A stretch of DNA of 12,140 nt from JAOTYV01 sp041557595 (GCA_041557595.1 JBFFGE010000150.1:1-12140); one strand, 5' to 3'; numbered from the stretch's first letter, positions 1-6,869 are shown. Translations and numbers: made by a program. The notes: generated by a model not told the origin, from the letters alone.

Positions 1-714
1 ACCATCGAGGCGCTGATCGCATGCATCAAGGCCAAGACCGACGGTTGCGGCGTCGGCGACCGGAGCCGGGTCGAAGCCGCAGTCTCCGCCGCCAAGGAGA
101 AGTGGATGGCGGAGTGGACGGGAGCGCTGACCGCGGATGAGGTGCCGATCAGCTACTATCGGGTCATCCAGGCGTTGAACGACACCCTCGATCCCGACAA
201 CAGCATCGTCACCCATGACGCCGGCGCGCCGCGCGACACGATTGTGCCGTTCTATAGGGCGACCGTGCCCCACAGCTATATTGGCTGGGGCAAGACCACC
301 CATCTTGGTTTCGGCATTCCGTTGATGATCGGCGCCAAGATGGCGGCGCCGCAGAAGTTCTGCCTGAACCTGATGGGGGACGGCGCCTTCGGCATGTCCG
401 GGACCGATATTGAAACCTCCGTCCGGTCCGGCGCCGCCATCACCACGGTGCTGCTGAACAACAGCGCGATGGCCACATACTCCGGCCCGACCCAGGGCAC
501 GATCGGCGTTGAGGCGCGGGAGCAGTATGGCGTTTCCACCATGCAGGGCGACTACGCCAAGGTCGCGGAGGGAATGGGCGCAGTCGGCATTACGGTCAAG
601 AAAGCGGCGGAACTGGCGCCGGCGCTGAAGGAAGCCCAGCGCCTGAACGCCAATGGTAAGACGGTGCTGATCGATGTGCATGCCAATGTCGAGGATCGGC
701 GTTCGAGATTCTAG
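1..714 (+). CDS. Thiamine-diphosphate-requiring enzyme (acetolactate synthase-like), C-terminal part
   Basis: The frame is open from base 1, so the N-terminus lies outside the window; the ATG at 106 is internal. About 237 residues remain, which is the third, ThDP-binding domain of the pyruvate oxidase/acetolactate synthase/decarboxylase superfamily. The cofactor motif is visible: GDG at about residues 126-128 from the window edge, then the paired NN that closes the classic GDG-x(about 25)-NN metal/diphosphate motif. The family acts on 2-oxo acids or related carbonyl compounds by forming a ThDP carbanion. The catalytic Glu domain is missing from view, so the substrate cannot be judged. It is a different type from the ThDP enzyme at 9517-11235, as the sequences around the cofactor motif differ. 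It converges on the quinone oxidoreductase with a 111-base gap. The family is certain; the exact reaction is unknown. Confidence 0.85.
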   Translation, partial: TIEALIACIKAKTDGCGVGDRSRVEAAVSAAKEKWMAEWTGALTADEVPISYYRVIQALNDTLDPDNSIVTHDAGAPRDTIVPFYRATVPHSYIGWGKTTHLGFGIPLMIGAKMAAPQKFCLNLMGDGAFGMSGTDIETSVRSGAAITTVLLNNSAMATYSGPTQGTIGVEAREQYGVSTMQGDYAKVAEGMGAVGITVKKAAELAPALKEAQRLNANGKTVLIDVHANVEDRRSRF

Positions 715-741
715 TCCGGTTCTGTCCCACTCGCCGACATT

Positions 742-782
742 GCCCGCGCCAGGTGGCCTCGGTGTATTGGGCTGGCGGGGGC
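742..782. terminator. Stem-loop between convergent genes, possible bidirectional terminator
   Basis: Arms 742-752 (GCCCGCGCCAG) and 772-782 (CTGGCGGGGGC) pair at 10 of 11 positions around a 19-base loop. The stem lies in the 111-base gap between two genes that end toward each other. Neither side has a T-tract, so it is not a canonical Rho-independent terminator. In such GC-rich DNA a stem of this size can arise by chance. Confidence 0.3.
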
Positions 783-825
783 GGACCGCCTAATGCCGCC
801 GGCACAGGCGATGAGGCCTGGCCCG

Positions 826-1827
826 TCAGCCGATCTCCAGCACGATCTTGCCGGTATGTCCGGCGGTTTCCATCATGCGGTGTCCCTCCGACGCGTCGGC
901 CAGCGGGATCGACTGGCGCACTACCGGCTTGATTGTGCCGTTTTCGATCAGCGGCCAGATTTTTTCACGCAGGTCGGCGATGACCCGGGTCTTGAATTCC
1001 TCGGGCCGGCTGCGCAGTGTCGATCCGGTGTAGATCAGCCGCTTCAGCATGACCGACATCAGGTTGATTTCGACCTTCGAGCCCAGCGCAAACGCCAATT
1101 GCACGATACGGCCGTCGTGGCGCGCGGCCTTGATGTTGCGTTCGATATAGGGTCCGCCGACGATGTCGAGGATGACATCCGCGCCGCCGGCCTCGCCGCG
1201 GACGATGTCGACGAATTCCTCCTCGTTGTAGTCGATCACGCGGTCGGCGCCGAGTTCCGCGCAAATTTTGCATCGCTCGGCGGGGCTGTCGGTCGCGAAC
1301 ACCTTCGCGCCGAACGCCTTGCCCAACTGGATCGACGCGGTGCCCAATCCGCCGGCGCCGCCGTGTACGAGGAAGGTCTCGCCCGCCTGCAACGATGTGG
1401 GCGGCAGGAATATATTGCTCCAGATCGTGCAATAGGCTTCGGGAAAGGTCGCCGCTTCGACCGGGCTCAGCCCCTTCGGGATGGGCAGGCAGTGGGTGGC
1501 ATCGGCCGGCACGTATTCCGCGTAGCCTCCGCCATTGGTCAAGGCGCAGACCGGGTCACCGACCGACCAGCCCTTGGCATCCTTGCCGACCGCGACGACT
1601 TCGCCCGCCACTTCGAGGCCGAGCAGCTCGGTCGCGCCCTTCGGCGGCGGATACAGCCCCTTGCGCTGCATCATGTCCGGCCCGTTGATGCCTGCGGCCG
1701 CGACCTTGATGAGGATTTCGTTCGGGCGCGGCGCGGGCACGTCGACGGTTGCGGTCTCCAGAACCTCGGGCCCGCCCGGTTCGGTAATGACGATTGCTTG
1801 CATTTTTTTGGGCAGTTGCGTGGCCAC
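826..1827 (-). CDS. NAD(P)H:quinone oxidoreductase, zinc-free MDR family (PIG3/Qor-like)
   Basis: A 333-residue medium-chain dehydrogenase/reductase, full length for quinone oxidoreductases. The N-terminal half is the GroES-like substrate domain. Residues 155-162 (HGGAGGLG) are the Rossmann dinucleotide loop typical of NADPH-dependent zinc-free members. The zinc-binding GHE signature is replaced by GLEVAGEV at 70-77, so no catalytic zinc is expected. The block GSTLRSR at 268-274 is characteristic of the p53-inducible-gene-3/Qor branch. Such enzymes reduce quinones or alpha,beta-unsaturated carbonyls in the cytoplasm. The chosen start is a GTG at 1827-1825, preceded by GGGAG about eight bases upstream; the ATG at 1803 (residue 9) lacks a comparable site. 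It lies 132 bases downstream of the ArsR-type regulator on the same strand, so the two may share a transcript or have separate promoters. Confidence 0.92.
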   Translation of the reverse strand: MATQLPKKMQAIVITEPGGPEVLETATVDVPAPRPNEILIKVAAAGINGPDMMQRKGLYPPPKGATELLGLEVAGEVVAVGKDAKGWSVGDPVCALTNGGGYAEYVPADATHCLPIPKGLSPVEAATFPEAYCTIWSNIFLPPTSLQAGETFLVHGGAGGLGTASIQLGKAFGAKVFATDSPAERCKICAELGADRVIDYNEEEFVDIVRGEAGGADVILDIVGGPYIERNIKAARHDGRIVQLAFALGSKVEINLMSVMLKRLIYTGSTLRSRPEEFKTRVIADLREKIWPLIENGTIKPVVRQSIPLADASEGHRMMETAGHTGKIVLEIG

Positions 1828-1959
1828 CTTTTCTTCTCCCTTTTCAATTTCATTCTGGGGCGGTTCGGGCCGTCAAACCGACCGTGCCTGATATCATGAA
1901 CACCGGGAACGGCGACAGAGTAAAGGGTGTGAGCGCGATTTTGGATAATGTGGAGGGCG

Positions 1960-2670
1960 CTATTCCAGCCGCATGCCGAACTCTTCGCGGAAAATGCGCT
2001 GTCCTTTCGGCGTGACCGCGACGGCGCGCGTGCCGTCCTGGCGGCGGATCCAGCCTTTCGCGAAGCTGTGCTTGCAGATCGCGGTGCCGACGGCGCCCGC
2101 CAGGTGCGGCCGTCTTTCGCTCCAGTCGAGGCAGGGCCGGCACAGGATACGCGCCGCACGTTTTCCGCGGCGGGCCGGCGGCGCATCGACATCGATCTCC
2201 AGCCGGTCCAGCAGCGCGCGGCCGTCATCGGTGACCAGGCCGGCATCGTCGGTCAGCTCGACATAGCCTTCCGTCACCAACGCGTCCGCCAGCGCGACTC
2301 CGAGGCGGCCGGCCAGGTGATCGTAACAGGTCCGCGCCGATCGCAGCGCCGCATCCCGGGGGCCAGTCGCGAGCCGAGGCCGATCCGGTTCGAGGACCGA
2401 GGCCACCTGCATGATGCTTTCCATCATCCGAGCGACCGCCGGCGAGGCGAGCCGGTGATACCGATGCCGCCCTTGTTTAACCACGCTGAGCAGGCCCGCC
2501 GAGACCATGCGGGCAAGATGATCGCTCGCCGTTTGCGGTGTGATGCCGGCGACGCGGGCCAGTTCGGTTGCCGTCAGCGCGCGGCCGTCCATCAGCGCAT
2601 GCAGCATTCCGGCGCGACCGGGATCGCCCGCGAGGGACGCGACTTCGGCGAATTTGGCGTTGCTGGCCAT
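1960..2670 (-). CDS. ArsR-family winged-helix transcriptional regulator
   Basis: A 236-residue protein. Residues about 10-75 are an ArsR-type winged helix: the helix-turn-helix is TATELARVAGITPQTASDHL (33-52), followed by the wing (61-75) with basic residues. The C-terminal half (about 105-236) belongs to the longer ArsR-like regulators, with CLDWSERR at 180-187 and a final TPKGQ segment. It binds DNA as a dimer and usually represses nearby genes. The ATG at 2670 is chosen because a strong AAGGAGG sits six bases upstream; the frame stays open to 2778 but those codons lie in the promoter. It has C177, C180, C199 and H201, which might form a metal or redox site (inference). It is divergent from the cupin-dehalogenase operon and upstream of the quinone oxidoreductase, so both are plausible targets, as is its own gene. 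Confidence 0.88.
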   Translation of the reverse strand: MASNAKFAEVASLAGDPGRAGMLHALMDGRALTATELARVAGITPQTASDHLARMVSAGLLSVVKQGRHRYHRLASPAVARMMESIMQVASVLEPDRPRLATGPRDAALRSARTCYDHLAGRLGVALADALVTEGYVELTDDAGLVTDDGRALLDRLEIDVDAPPARRGKRAARILCRPCLDWSERRPHLAGAVGTAICKHSFAKGWIRRQDGTRAVAVTPKGQRIFREEFGMRLE

Positions 2671-2707
2671 TCTCGACCTCCTTCCGTAGGCAGGAACACT
2701 GTACGCG

Positions 2708-2760
2708 GCGGCGCCGGCCGATGCTTCGGTTCTCACCGTAACATTCTCCGCCGGCGCTGC
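2708..2760. promoter_or_regulatory. Inverted repeat in the divergent promoter region, candidate operator
   Basis: Perfect arms GCGCCGGC (2711-2718) and GCCGGCGC (2750-2757) extend outward to 11 pairs with one mismatch, around a 31-base spacer. It lies midway between the start of the ArsR gene and the start of the cupin operon, where an autoregulatory operator would be expected. The spacer is wide for a single ArsR dimer and the DNA is GC-rich, so chance is a real alternative. I see no convincing -35/-10 pair on either strand. Confidence 0.3.
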
Positions 2761-2792
2761 GTAGGATGGCCGCATCACAGCAGGGAAGAACG

Positions 2793-3272
2793 ATGAAAAA
2801 CGATTTCTGGAAGAGCTTCGAATTGGCGCCCGGCGATGGCGAATGGGAGCCCGCGGGCTATAACGTCACGGGCGAAGACGGCCGTGAATACGGGCGCTGG
2901 CGCCGCGTATTGCGGCAGCACAGCCACGGCCTGACCGTGATTTCCCGGTACAAGGCGCCGCCGGGCAAGGCGTGGAAGATCGTCGGCAAGGCGTCCGAGC
3001 TGGGCGAGGAAATCTACATCCTGGAAGGCGGGTATTATGATGGGGCGGGCCGCGTGGTTGCCGGGCCGGGTATGTACCGATTCAATGCGCCGGGCGCCGT
3101 GCATGGGGGGATTTGCCGCGATCTTACACTTTTCATCCATTGTTGCAGCGGCGAGCCGGACGAGATCGTGTCGATCGACCTGATCGATTTCGAGCCGGTG
3201 GAGCAGGTCTCGCTGGCGCTATCGCCGGCGTCGTATGCGCCGGGGCCGCGGCATCGGGACGGGGTCGTTTAA
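2793..3272 (+). CDS. Cupin-domain protein
   Basis: A 159-residue single-domain protein with a cupin beta-barrel core (about 50-135). The second cupin motif is recognisable as GPGMYRFNAPGAVHG (91-105), with H104 as the probable metal ligand. In motif 1 (about 57-80) the usual HxH pair is absent and only E72/E73 remain before ILEGG, so metal binding is uncertain. The pattern resembles ChrR/RmlC-like small cupins that act as dioxygenases, isomerases or ligand sensors; the activity cannot be stated. The ATG at 2793 is chosen because GGGAAG lies a few bases upstream; an in-frame ATG at 2766 has no good site. It is the first gene of a unit that continues with the SCP2-like protein 80 bases later, and it is divergent from the ArsR regulator. 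Cytoplasmic: there is no signal peptide. Confidence 0.8.
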   Translation: MKNDFWKSFELAPGDGEWEPAGYNVTGEDGREYGRWRRVLRQHSHGLTVISRYKAPPGKAWKIVGKASELGEEIYILEGGYYDGAGRVVAGPGMYRFNAPGAVHGGICRDLTLFIHCCSGEPDEIVSIDLIDFEPVEQVSLALSPASYAPGPRHRDGVV

Positions 3273-3311
3273 GGCGGCGCGGTGATCGGTCTGGAAACGC
3301 GCGCTGCCGCC
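3273..3311 (+). terminator. GC-rich stem-loop right after the cupin stop codon
   Basis: GGCGGC (3273-3278) can pair with GCCGCC (3306-3311), extended by GCG (3279-3281) with CGC (3302-3304) across a one-base bulge. It begins at the base after the TAA. No T-tract follows, so it may be an attenuating or mRNA-stabilising hairpin between cupin and SCP2-like genes, or chance in GC-rich DNA. Confidence 0.22.
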
Positions 3312-3352
3312 GCATAAGCTCTCATTCGGTCGCGTCAACTCGGGAATGCCGA

Positions 3353-3718
3353 ATGGAACAGCTCCGCCAAATTGCCAATGCCGATGCGCTCGCCCGCCGC
3401 TGGGGCAAGAACTGCACTTTCGTGATGCTGCTCGGGGTCGGCGACGAAAATTATTTCATCCGCGTCCAGGATGGCGCGGTGGCCTCGGTCGAGGCGGCCG
3501 ACGGCAGAATTCGATCCTGGGACTTCGCCCTTCGCGGCGCTGCTTCGGCATGGCAGAAATTCTGGGAGCCGGTGCCGCCGCCGACCTTTCACGACCCGAT
3601 CGCCATGCGCGCCTGCGGTCACATCACCATCGAGGGGAATCTGCAAAAATTCTTCTCAAATATCCTGTATGTCAAACGCCTGCTGGAATTGCCGCGCACC
3701 GCGAGGGATGTGGCATGA
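3353..3718 (+). CDS. Small SCP2-like (sterol carrier protein-like) protein
   Basis: A 121-residue protein with no signal peptide or membrane segment. Residues about 20-100 fit a short SCP2-type lipid-carrier fold: a beta-rich start (CTFVMLLGVGDENYFIRV, 21-38), an acidic turn, AWQKFWEPVPPP (66-77), and a closing GHITIEGNL segment (89-97) like the 'i.Gd...' strand of SCP2 domains. The call comes from pattern similarity only; 'hypothetical protein' is the safe alternative. SCP2 domains bind hydrophobic ligands and often accompany enzymes acting on lipids or steroids. The ATG at 3353 has GGGA about eight bases upstream. Its TGA overlaps the ATG of the following alpha/beta-hydrolase (ATGA at 3715-3718), so the two are translationally coupled and probably work on the same ligand. 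Confidence 0.6.
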   Translation: MEQLRQIANADALARRWGKNCTFVMLLGVGDENYFIRVQDGAVASVEAADGRIRSWDFALRGAASAWQKFWEPVPPPTFHDPIAMRACGHITIEGNLQKFFSNILYVKRLLELPRTARDVA

Positions 3719-4563
3719 GCGGCGCAAAAATCGAGCCCGTCGTCGGGCGGTATATGACGCTGGAGGTCTGGGGACGGCCGCACCGGATCTATTGGGAGGA
3801 GGCGGGCGCGGGCGTCCCGCTGCTGTGCCTGCATACGGCCGGGTCCGATGGCCGGCAATACCGCGCCCTGTTGAACGATGGCGACATTACGCGCGATTTC
3901 CGCGTCATCGCCTTCGACATGCCGTGGCATGGCAAATCCTCGCCGCCCGCCGGATGGGAGGTCGAGGACTACACCCTGACCACGCAAAAATATCTCGAAT
4001 TGATCCTCGCCGTCTCGAGCGCTCTGGATTTGGATGCGCCGGTGGTGATGGGGTGTTCGATCGGCGGCCGTGTCGTGCTCCATCTGGCGCGCCGGCATCC
4101 GGATGCGGTGCGCTGCGTCATCGGGCTGCAATCGGCGGGCATGGCCAATCCCTATTACGACACGACCTGGCTGTACCGGCCGGACGTCCATGGGGCGCAT
4201 GTGTGTGCGGGCATGGTGTCGGGCCTTATCGCGCCGACCACGCCGTCCGATCAGCGGTGGGAAACGCTGTGGCATTACATGCAGGGCGGGCCGGGTGTGT
4301 TCGAGGGCGATCTGCATTTTTATACGGTCGAAGGGGACATCATGGACCACATCGACGAAATCGACACGGCGCGATGCCCCGTCTACATGCTGACCGGCGA
4401 ATACGATTTCTCCTGCTCGCCCGAGATGAGCAAGATCACGGCCGAAGCGATTCCCGGCGCGAAACTGCAAATCATGAAAGGGCTCGGACACTTCCCGATG
4501 AGCGAGGACCATGAAAGCTTCAAGGCCTATCTGATGCCGGTTCTCGATGATATTCGCGGCTAG
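3715..4563 (+). CDS. Alpha/beta-hydrolase (serine nucleophile)
   Basis: A 282-residue alpha/beta-hydrolase, normal length for the family. The oxyanion-hole strand is LLCLHTAGSDG (36-46), the nucleophile elbow is GCSIGG (113-118) with Ser115, the probable acid is Asp231 in GEYDFS, and the base is His259 in GLGHFPMSED. All three catalytic residues are present, so it should hydrolyse an ester, lactone, C-C bond (as in meta-cleavage product hydrolases) or similar substrate; the sequence does not decide which. A cap region lies between about 140 and 210. The start is fixed by the ATGA overlap with the SCP2-like gene and an AGGG site upstream. The same frame is open far upstream but that stretch overlaps the SCP2-like gene. 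The dehalogenase begins two bases after its TAG. Confidence 0.9.
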   Translation: MSGAKIEPVVGRYMTLEVWGRPHRIYWEEAGAGVPLLCLHTAGSDGRQYRALLNDGDITRDFRVIAFDMPWHGKSSPPAGWEVEDYTLTTQKYLELILAVSSALDLDAPVVMGCSIGGRVVLHLARRHPDAVRCVIGLQSAGMANPYYDTTWLYRPDVHGAHVCAGMVSGLIAPTTPSDQRWETLWHYMQGGPGVFEGDLHFYTVEGDIMDHIDEIDTARCPVYMLTGEYDFSCSPEMSKITAEAIPGAKLQIMKGLGHFPMSEDHESFKAYLMPVLDDIRG

Positions 4564-4565
4564 CC

Positions 4566-5471
4566 ATGCCCCTCGCCACCAAACCCTATGGCGCCACAAG
4601 GTTTGCGACGGTCAACGGCAAACAGATGGCCTATCTCGACACGGATGGCGATGGCGGCGACACGGTCGGCGGTGACACAATCGTCTTTCAGCATGGCAAC
4701 CCCACCTCGTCCTATCTGTGGCGCAACGTCATGCCCCATTGCGAGGCGCTCGGCCGTCTCGTCGCGTGCGATCTGATCGGCATGGGCGCGTCGGACAAGC
4801 TCGAGCCTTCGGGCCCCGAGCGCTACACCTTTGCCGAGCAGCGCGATTATCTGTTTGCGTTGTGGGATCAGCTCGCGCTCGGCTCCCGTGTGGTGCTGGT
4901 GCTGCACGATTGGGGCTCCGCGCTGGGTTTCGACTGGGCGCGCCGGAATGCCGACCGGGTAAAGGGGATCGTCTATATGGAAGCCATCGTCCGGCCGCTG
5001 ACCTGGGACGACTGGCCGGAAAACGCGCGCCGGGTTTTCCGGAATTTTCGCACCGACGCGGGCGAACCGCTGATCCTGGAAAAGAACGTCTTCGTGGAGC
5101 GCGTCCTGCCGAATTCCGTCATGCGGCCGCTGAGCGCGGCGGAGATGGCGGCCTACCGCGTGCCGTTCGCGACGCCGGGGGAGGGCCGGCGGCCGACGCT
5201 GACCTGGCCGCGGCAAATCCCGATCGAGGGCGAGCCGGCCGAGGTGGTCGCAATCGTCGAGGCGTATGCCGAATGGCTGGCCGGCAGCGGCCTGCCGAAG
5301 CTGTTCGTCAATGCTGAACCTGGTTCGATTCTGACCGGGCGGCAGCGTGAATTTTGCCGCACCTGGCCGAACCAGACCGAGGTGACCGTCAAGGGCACGC
5401 ATTTCATCCAGGAAGACAGCCCCGACGAGATCGGCCGCGCCATTGCGGATTGGGTATCGAAGTTCGGTTAA
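4566..5471 (+). CDS. dhaA: Haloalkane dehalogenase, HLD-II subfamily, LinB-like
   Basis: A 301-residue haloalkane dehalogenase (EC 3.8.1.5 type), which swaps a carbon-bound halogen for hydroxyl through an ester on Asp. The full HLD-II pentad is visible: Asn45 in QHGNPTSSYLWRN and Trp116 for halide binding, nucleophile Asp115 in HDWGSALGFDWA, acid Glu139 in YMEAI, and base His279 in GTHFIQEDSPDEIG. From memory the closest characterised relative is LinB of lindane-degrading sphingomonads, sharing blocks such as FCRTWPNQTE and RRPTLTWPRQIPI (T for S). DhaA is the general HLD-II symbol, used here for that reason. A 15-base tandem duplication lengthens the beta1-beta2 loop. It starts two bases after the hydrolase stop with little ribosome-binding site, implying translational coupling. 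It lacks a Sec signal and is expected to be cytoplasmic or periplasm-free. The family call is very secure; the substrate is not known. Confidence 0.95.
   Translation: MPLATKPYGATRFATVNGKQMAYLDTDGDGGDTVGGDTIVFQHGNPTSSYLWRNVMPHCEALGRLVACDLIGMGASDKLEPSGPERYTFAEQRDYLFALWDQLALGSRVVLVLHDWGSALGFDWARRNADRVKGIVYMEAIVRPLTWDDWPENARRVFRNFRTDAGEPLILEKNVFVERVLPNSVMRPLSAAEMAAYRVPFATPGEGRRPTLTWPRQIPIEGEPAEVVAIVEAYAEWLAGSGLPKLFVNAEPGSILTGRQREFCRTWPNQTEVTVKGTHFIQEDSPDEIGRAIADWVSKFG
4653..4682 (+). repeat. 15-base tandem duplication inside the dehalogenase gene
   Basis: Units 4653-4667 and 4668-4682 match at 12 of 15 positions and encode GGDTV then GGDTI (residues 30-39). The duplication is in frame and sits in a surface loop before the HGNPTS strand. 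It accounts for most of the extra length relative to LinB at this point. Confidence 0.8.
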
Positions 5472-5528
5472 GGCGCGGCGACTGCTTACTCAGGGCCACA
5501 ATTTCGCATGGGTACATGAAGGTTTTCG

Positions 5529-5610
5529 GTCATTCCCGCGAACGCGGGAATCCAGGAGCTACCGGCGTGAAATGGATTCCGGATCGGCGCGCTGCGCCGC
5601 CCGGAATGAC
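5529..5610. repeat. Palindromic intergenic repeat, copy 1
   Basis: An 82-base element bounded by perfect ends GTCATTCC and GGAATGAC. It contains two hairpins: ATTCCC-N8-GGGAAT at the left, and CCGG-ended arms (TTCCGG...CCGGAA) at the right, joined by TCCAG...TGGA. Copy 2 at 9416-9495 is the same element in reverse orientation. The left hairpin has the ATTCCC-N8-GGGAAT form known from Neisseria dRS3, and similar elements are widespread in Proteobacteria. It lies between the convergent dehalogenase and aminotransferase genes and could act as a transcript end for both. No protein is encoded, so it would be a REP/MITE-like non-autonomous element. Confidence 0.85.
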
Positions 5611-5636
5611 AAAGATGGTTCCTCTCACGGGAACTT

Positions 5637-6869
5637 CTATGACTCCCGCGCGACGTTCGCGCTGCGGATGGGGACGCCGAATTCGCGGTGGCAGACTTCG
5701 GCCAGTTTGGCGACGCCTTCGCGGATGACTTCTTCCGACGGGTAGGCGAAGCAGAGGCGGAGATGGTGCGTCGCGGTTGCCGGGTCCACCGACCATTGCG
5801 GGCCGGGATTAAAGGCGACGCCGTCGGCCGCCGCCGGTGCGGCGAGTTTCAGGGTATCGACCGCTTCCGGGAGTTTGATCCAGAGATAGATACCGCCCGG
5901 CGGCACATCGAATTCGGCGGCGGCGCCGAACTGTTCCTGCAGCGCTTCGATCAGCACATCGCGCTTGCGTTTCAGCCGCTCGTTCAGCGCGGCGACATGG
6001 TCGTCGTAATGCTCGCGCATGAAATCGGCGACCACCATTTGCGCGAGCGCGCTGGTGCCGCCGTCGTTCTTGAGTCCGAGCATTTGTCCCAGCACCGCCC
6101 AAGGCGCGACGACATAGCCGAGTCGCAGGGCCGGCGACAGGTATTTCGAGAACGAACCGACATGGATGACGTGCTCCGATCCCGGCATGGCGCACATCGA
6201 GTTCGGCCAAGTCTCATCCCATAGCAGGTCCGCGTAGCATTCGTCCTTGATTACCGGCACGCCGTATTCGCGGCTGACGTCGAGCAATTCGCGGCGGCGT
6301 TCCACCGGCATGACCGTGGAGGTCGGGTTCTGGATCGTCGGGATGGTGTAGATGAATTTCGGCCGCACGCCGTTCTTGCGCTGCGCCTCGAGGATCTCGG
6401 CGAGGTGGTCGGCGCGCAGCCCGTCGCCGTCGAGCTTGGCCCCGATGATCCTGGCGCCGCGTCCCTGCATCCGCCCGAGCGCGCCGGCATAGGTGTGCTC
6501 TTCGGCGATCACCGTGTCGCCGGGATCGAGCAGCGTGGTGAACAGCAGCGTCAGCGCGTGGTTCGAGCCGGAGGTGACGAGAATTTCGTCCGCCGACGGC
6601 TGGAAACCGCGGTATTGCTTCAGCTTGTCGGCGAGGAATTGGCGCAGCTCGGGATCGCCGAGCGGGCCGCCATCCAGATTGTAGGTCGCCAGCGTGCGGC
6701 CGCGCCGCCGCAGCACCCGCTCGGCCGAGGCGATCAGGCCTTCGATCGGAATGCCTTCGGGATCGTTATGCCCGCCGATGAAGTTGTATTTTGCGAAGCC
6801 GCTCCATTTTCCGGCCGGCGCCGGCAGATTTTTTGCGAACAGGGATTGATAGTCGAATGCGTCAGTCAT
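5637..6869 (-). CDS. PLP-dependent aminotransferase, class I/II (2-aminoadipate aminotransferase/MocR-like catalytic type)
   Basis: A 410-residue fold-type I aminotransferase. The Schiff-base lysine is Lys242 in SFSKYLSPALRLG, with Arg249 following as phosphate contact. Asn181 in the QNPTS motif and Asp209/Tyr212 in KDECYADL are the other pyridoxal phosphate ligands. The SFSK-x(4)-ALRLG pattern and length match the LysN/2-aminoadipate and MocR-catalytic-domain group rather than the aspartate group; there is no N-terminal DNA-binding domain. It would transfer an amino group between an amino acid and 2-oxoglutarate or pyruvate in the cytoplasm; the substrate is undetermined. The ATG at 6869 is preferred because GGAG sits six bases upstream, whereas the in-frame ATG at 6881 has only a distant weak site. 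It converges on the dehalogenase operon and is divergent from the DLH-family gene across a region with a palindrome. Confidence 0.9.
   Translation of the reverse strand: MTDAFDYQSLFAKNLPAPAGKWSGFAKYNFIGGHNDPEGIPIEGLIASAERVLRRRGRTLATYNLDGGPLGDPELRQFLADKLKQYRGFQPSADEILVTSGSNHALTLLFTTLLDPGDTVIAEEHTYAGALGRMQGRGARIIGAKLDGDGLRADHLAEILEAQRKNGVRPKFIYTIPTIQNPTSTVMPVERRRELLDVSREYGVPVIKDECYADLLWDETWPNSMCAMPGSEHVIHVGSFSKYLSPALRLGYVVAPWAVLGQMLGLKNDGGTSALAQMVVADFMREHYDDHVAALNERLKRKRDVLIEALQEQFGAAAEFDVPPGGIYLWIKLPEAVDTLKLAAPAAADGVAFNPGPQWSVDPATATHHLRLCFAYPSEEVIREGVAKLAEVCHREFGVPIRSANVARES

Noticed and set aside
1848..1876. Possible sigma-70 promoter before the quinone oxidoreductase
   Set aside because: TTGACG (minus strand) is a fair -35, but the -10 at the right spacing matches only two of six bases. 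The 132-base gap otherwise shows nothing clear.
793..1899. Long plus-strand frame of 368 codons over the quinone oxidoreductase
   Set aside because: It is antisense to a clear MDR protein with intact motifs, has low-complexity Arg/Ala/Gly composition and no family features. It is a typical open frame opposite a GC-rich gene.
1948..2796. Plus-strand frame of 282 codons over the ArsR regulator
   Set aside because: It is antisense to the winged-helix gene, which has a strong ribosome-binding site, and it shows no recognisable domain.
3346..3714. N-terminal extension of the alpha/beta-hydrolase frame
   Set aside because: This stretch overlaps the SCP2-like gene in another frame, has no hydrolase features, and the ATGA overlap at 3715 marks the real start.
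3619..4599. Minus-strand frame of 326 codons over the alpha/beta-hydrolase
   Set aside because: It is antisense to a protein with a full catalytic triad, and the translated product is rich in Arg and His without any motif.
4560..5402. Minus-strand frame of 280 codons over the dehalogenase
   Set aside because: It is antisense to an unmistakable haloalkane dehalogenase; no motif or ribosome-binding site supports it.
5617..5634. Short hairpin GTTCC/GGAAC after the aminotransferase stop
   Set aside because: Only five base pairs with no T-tract; too weak to call a terminator.
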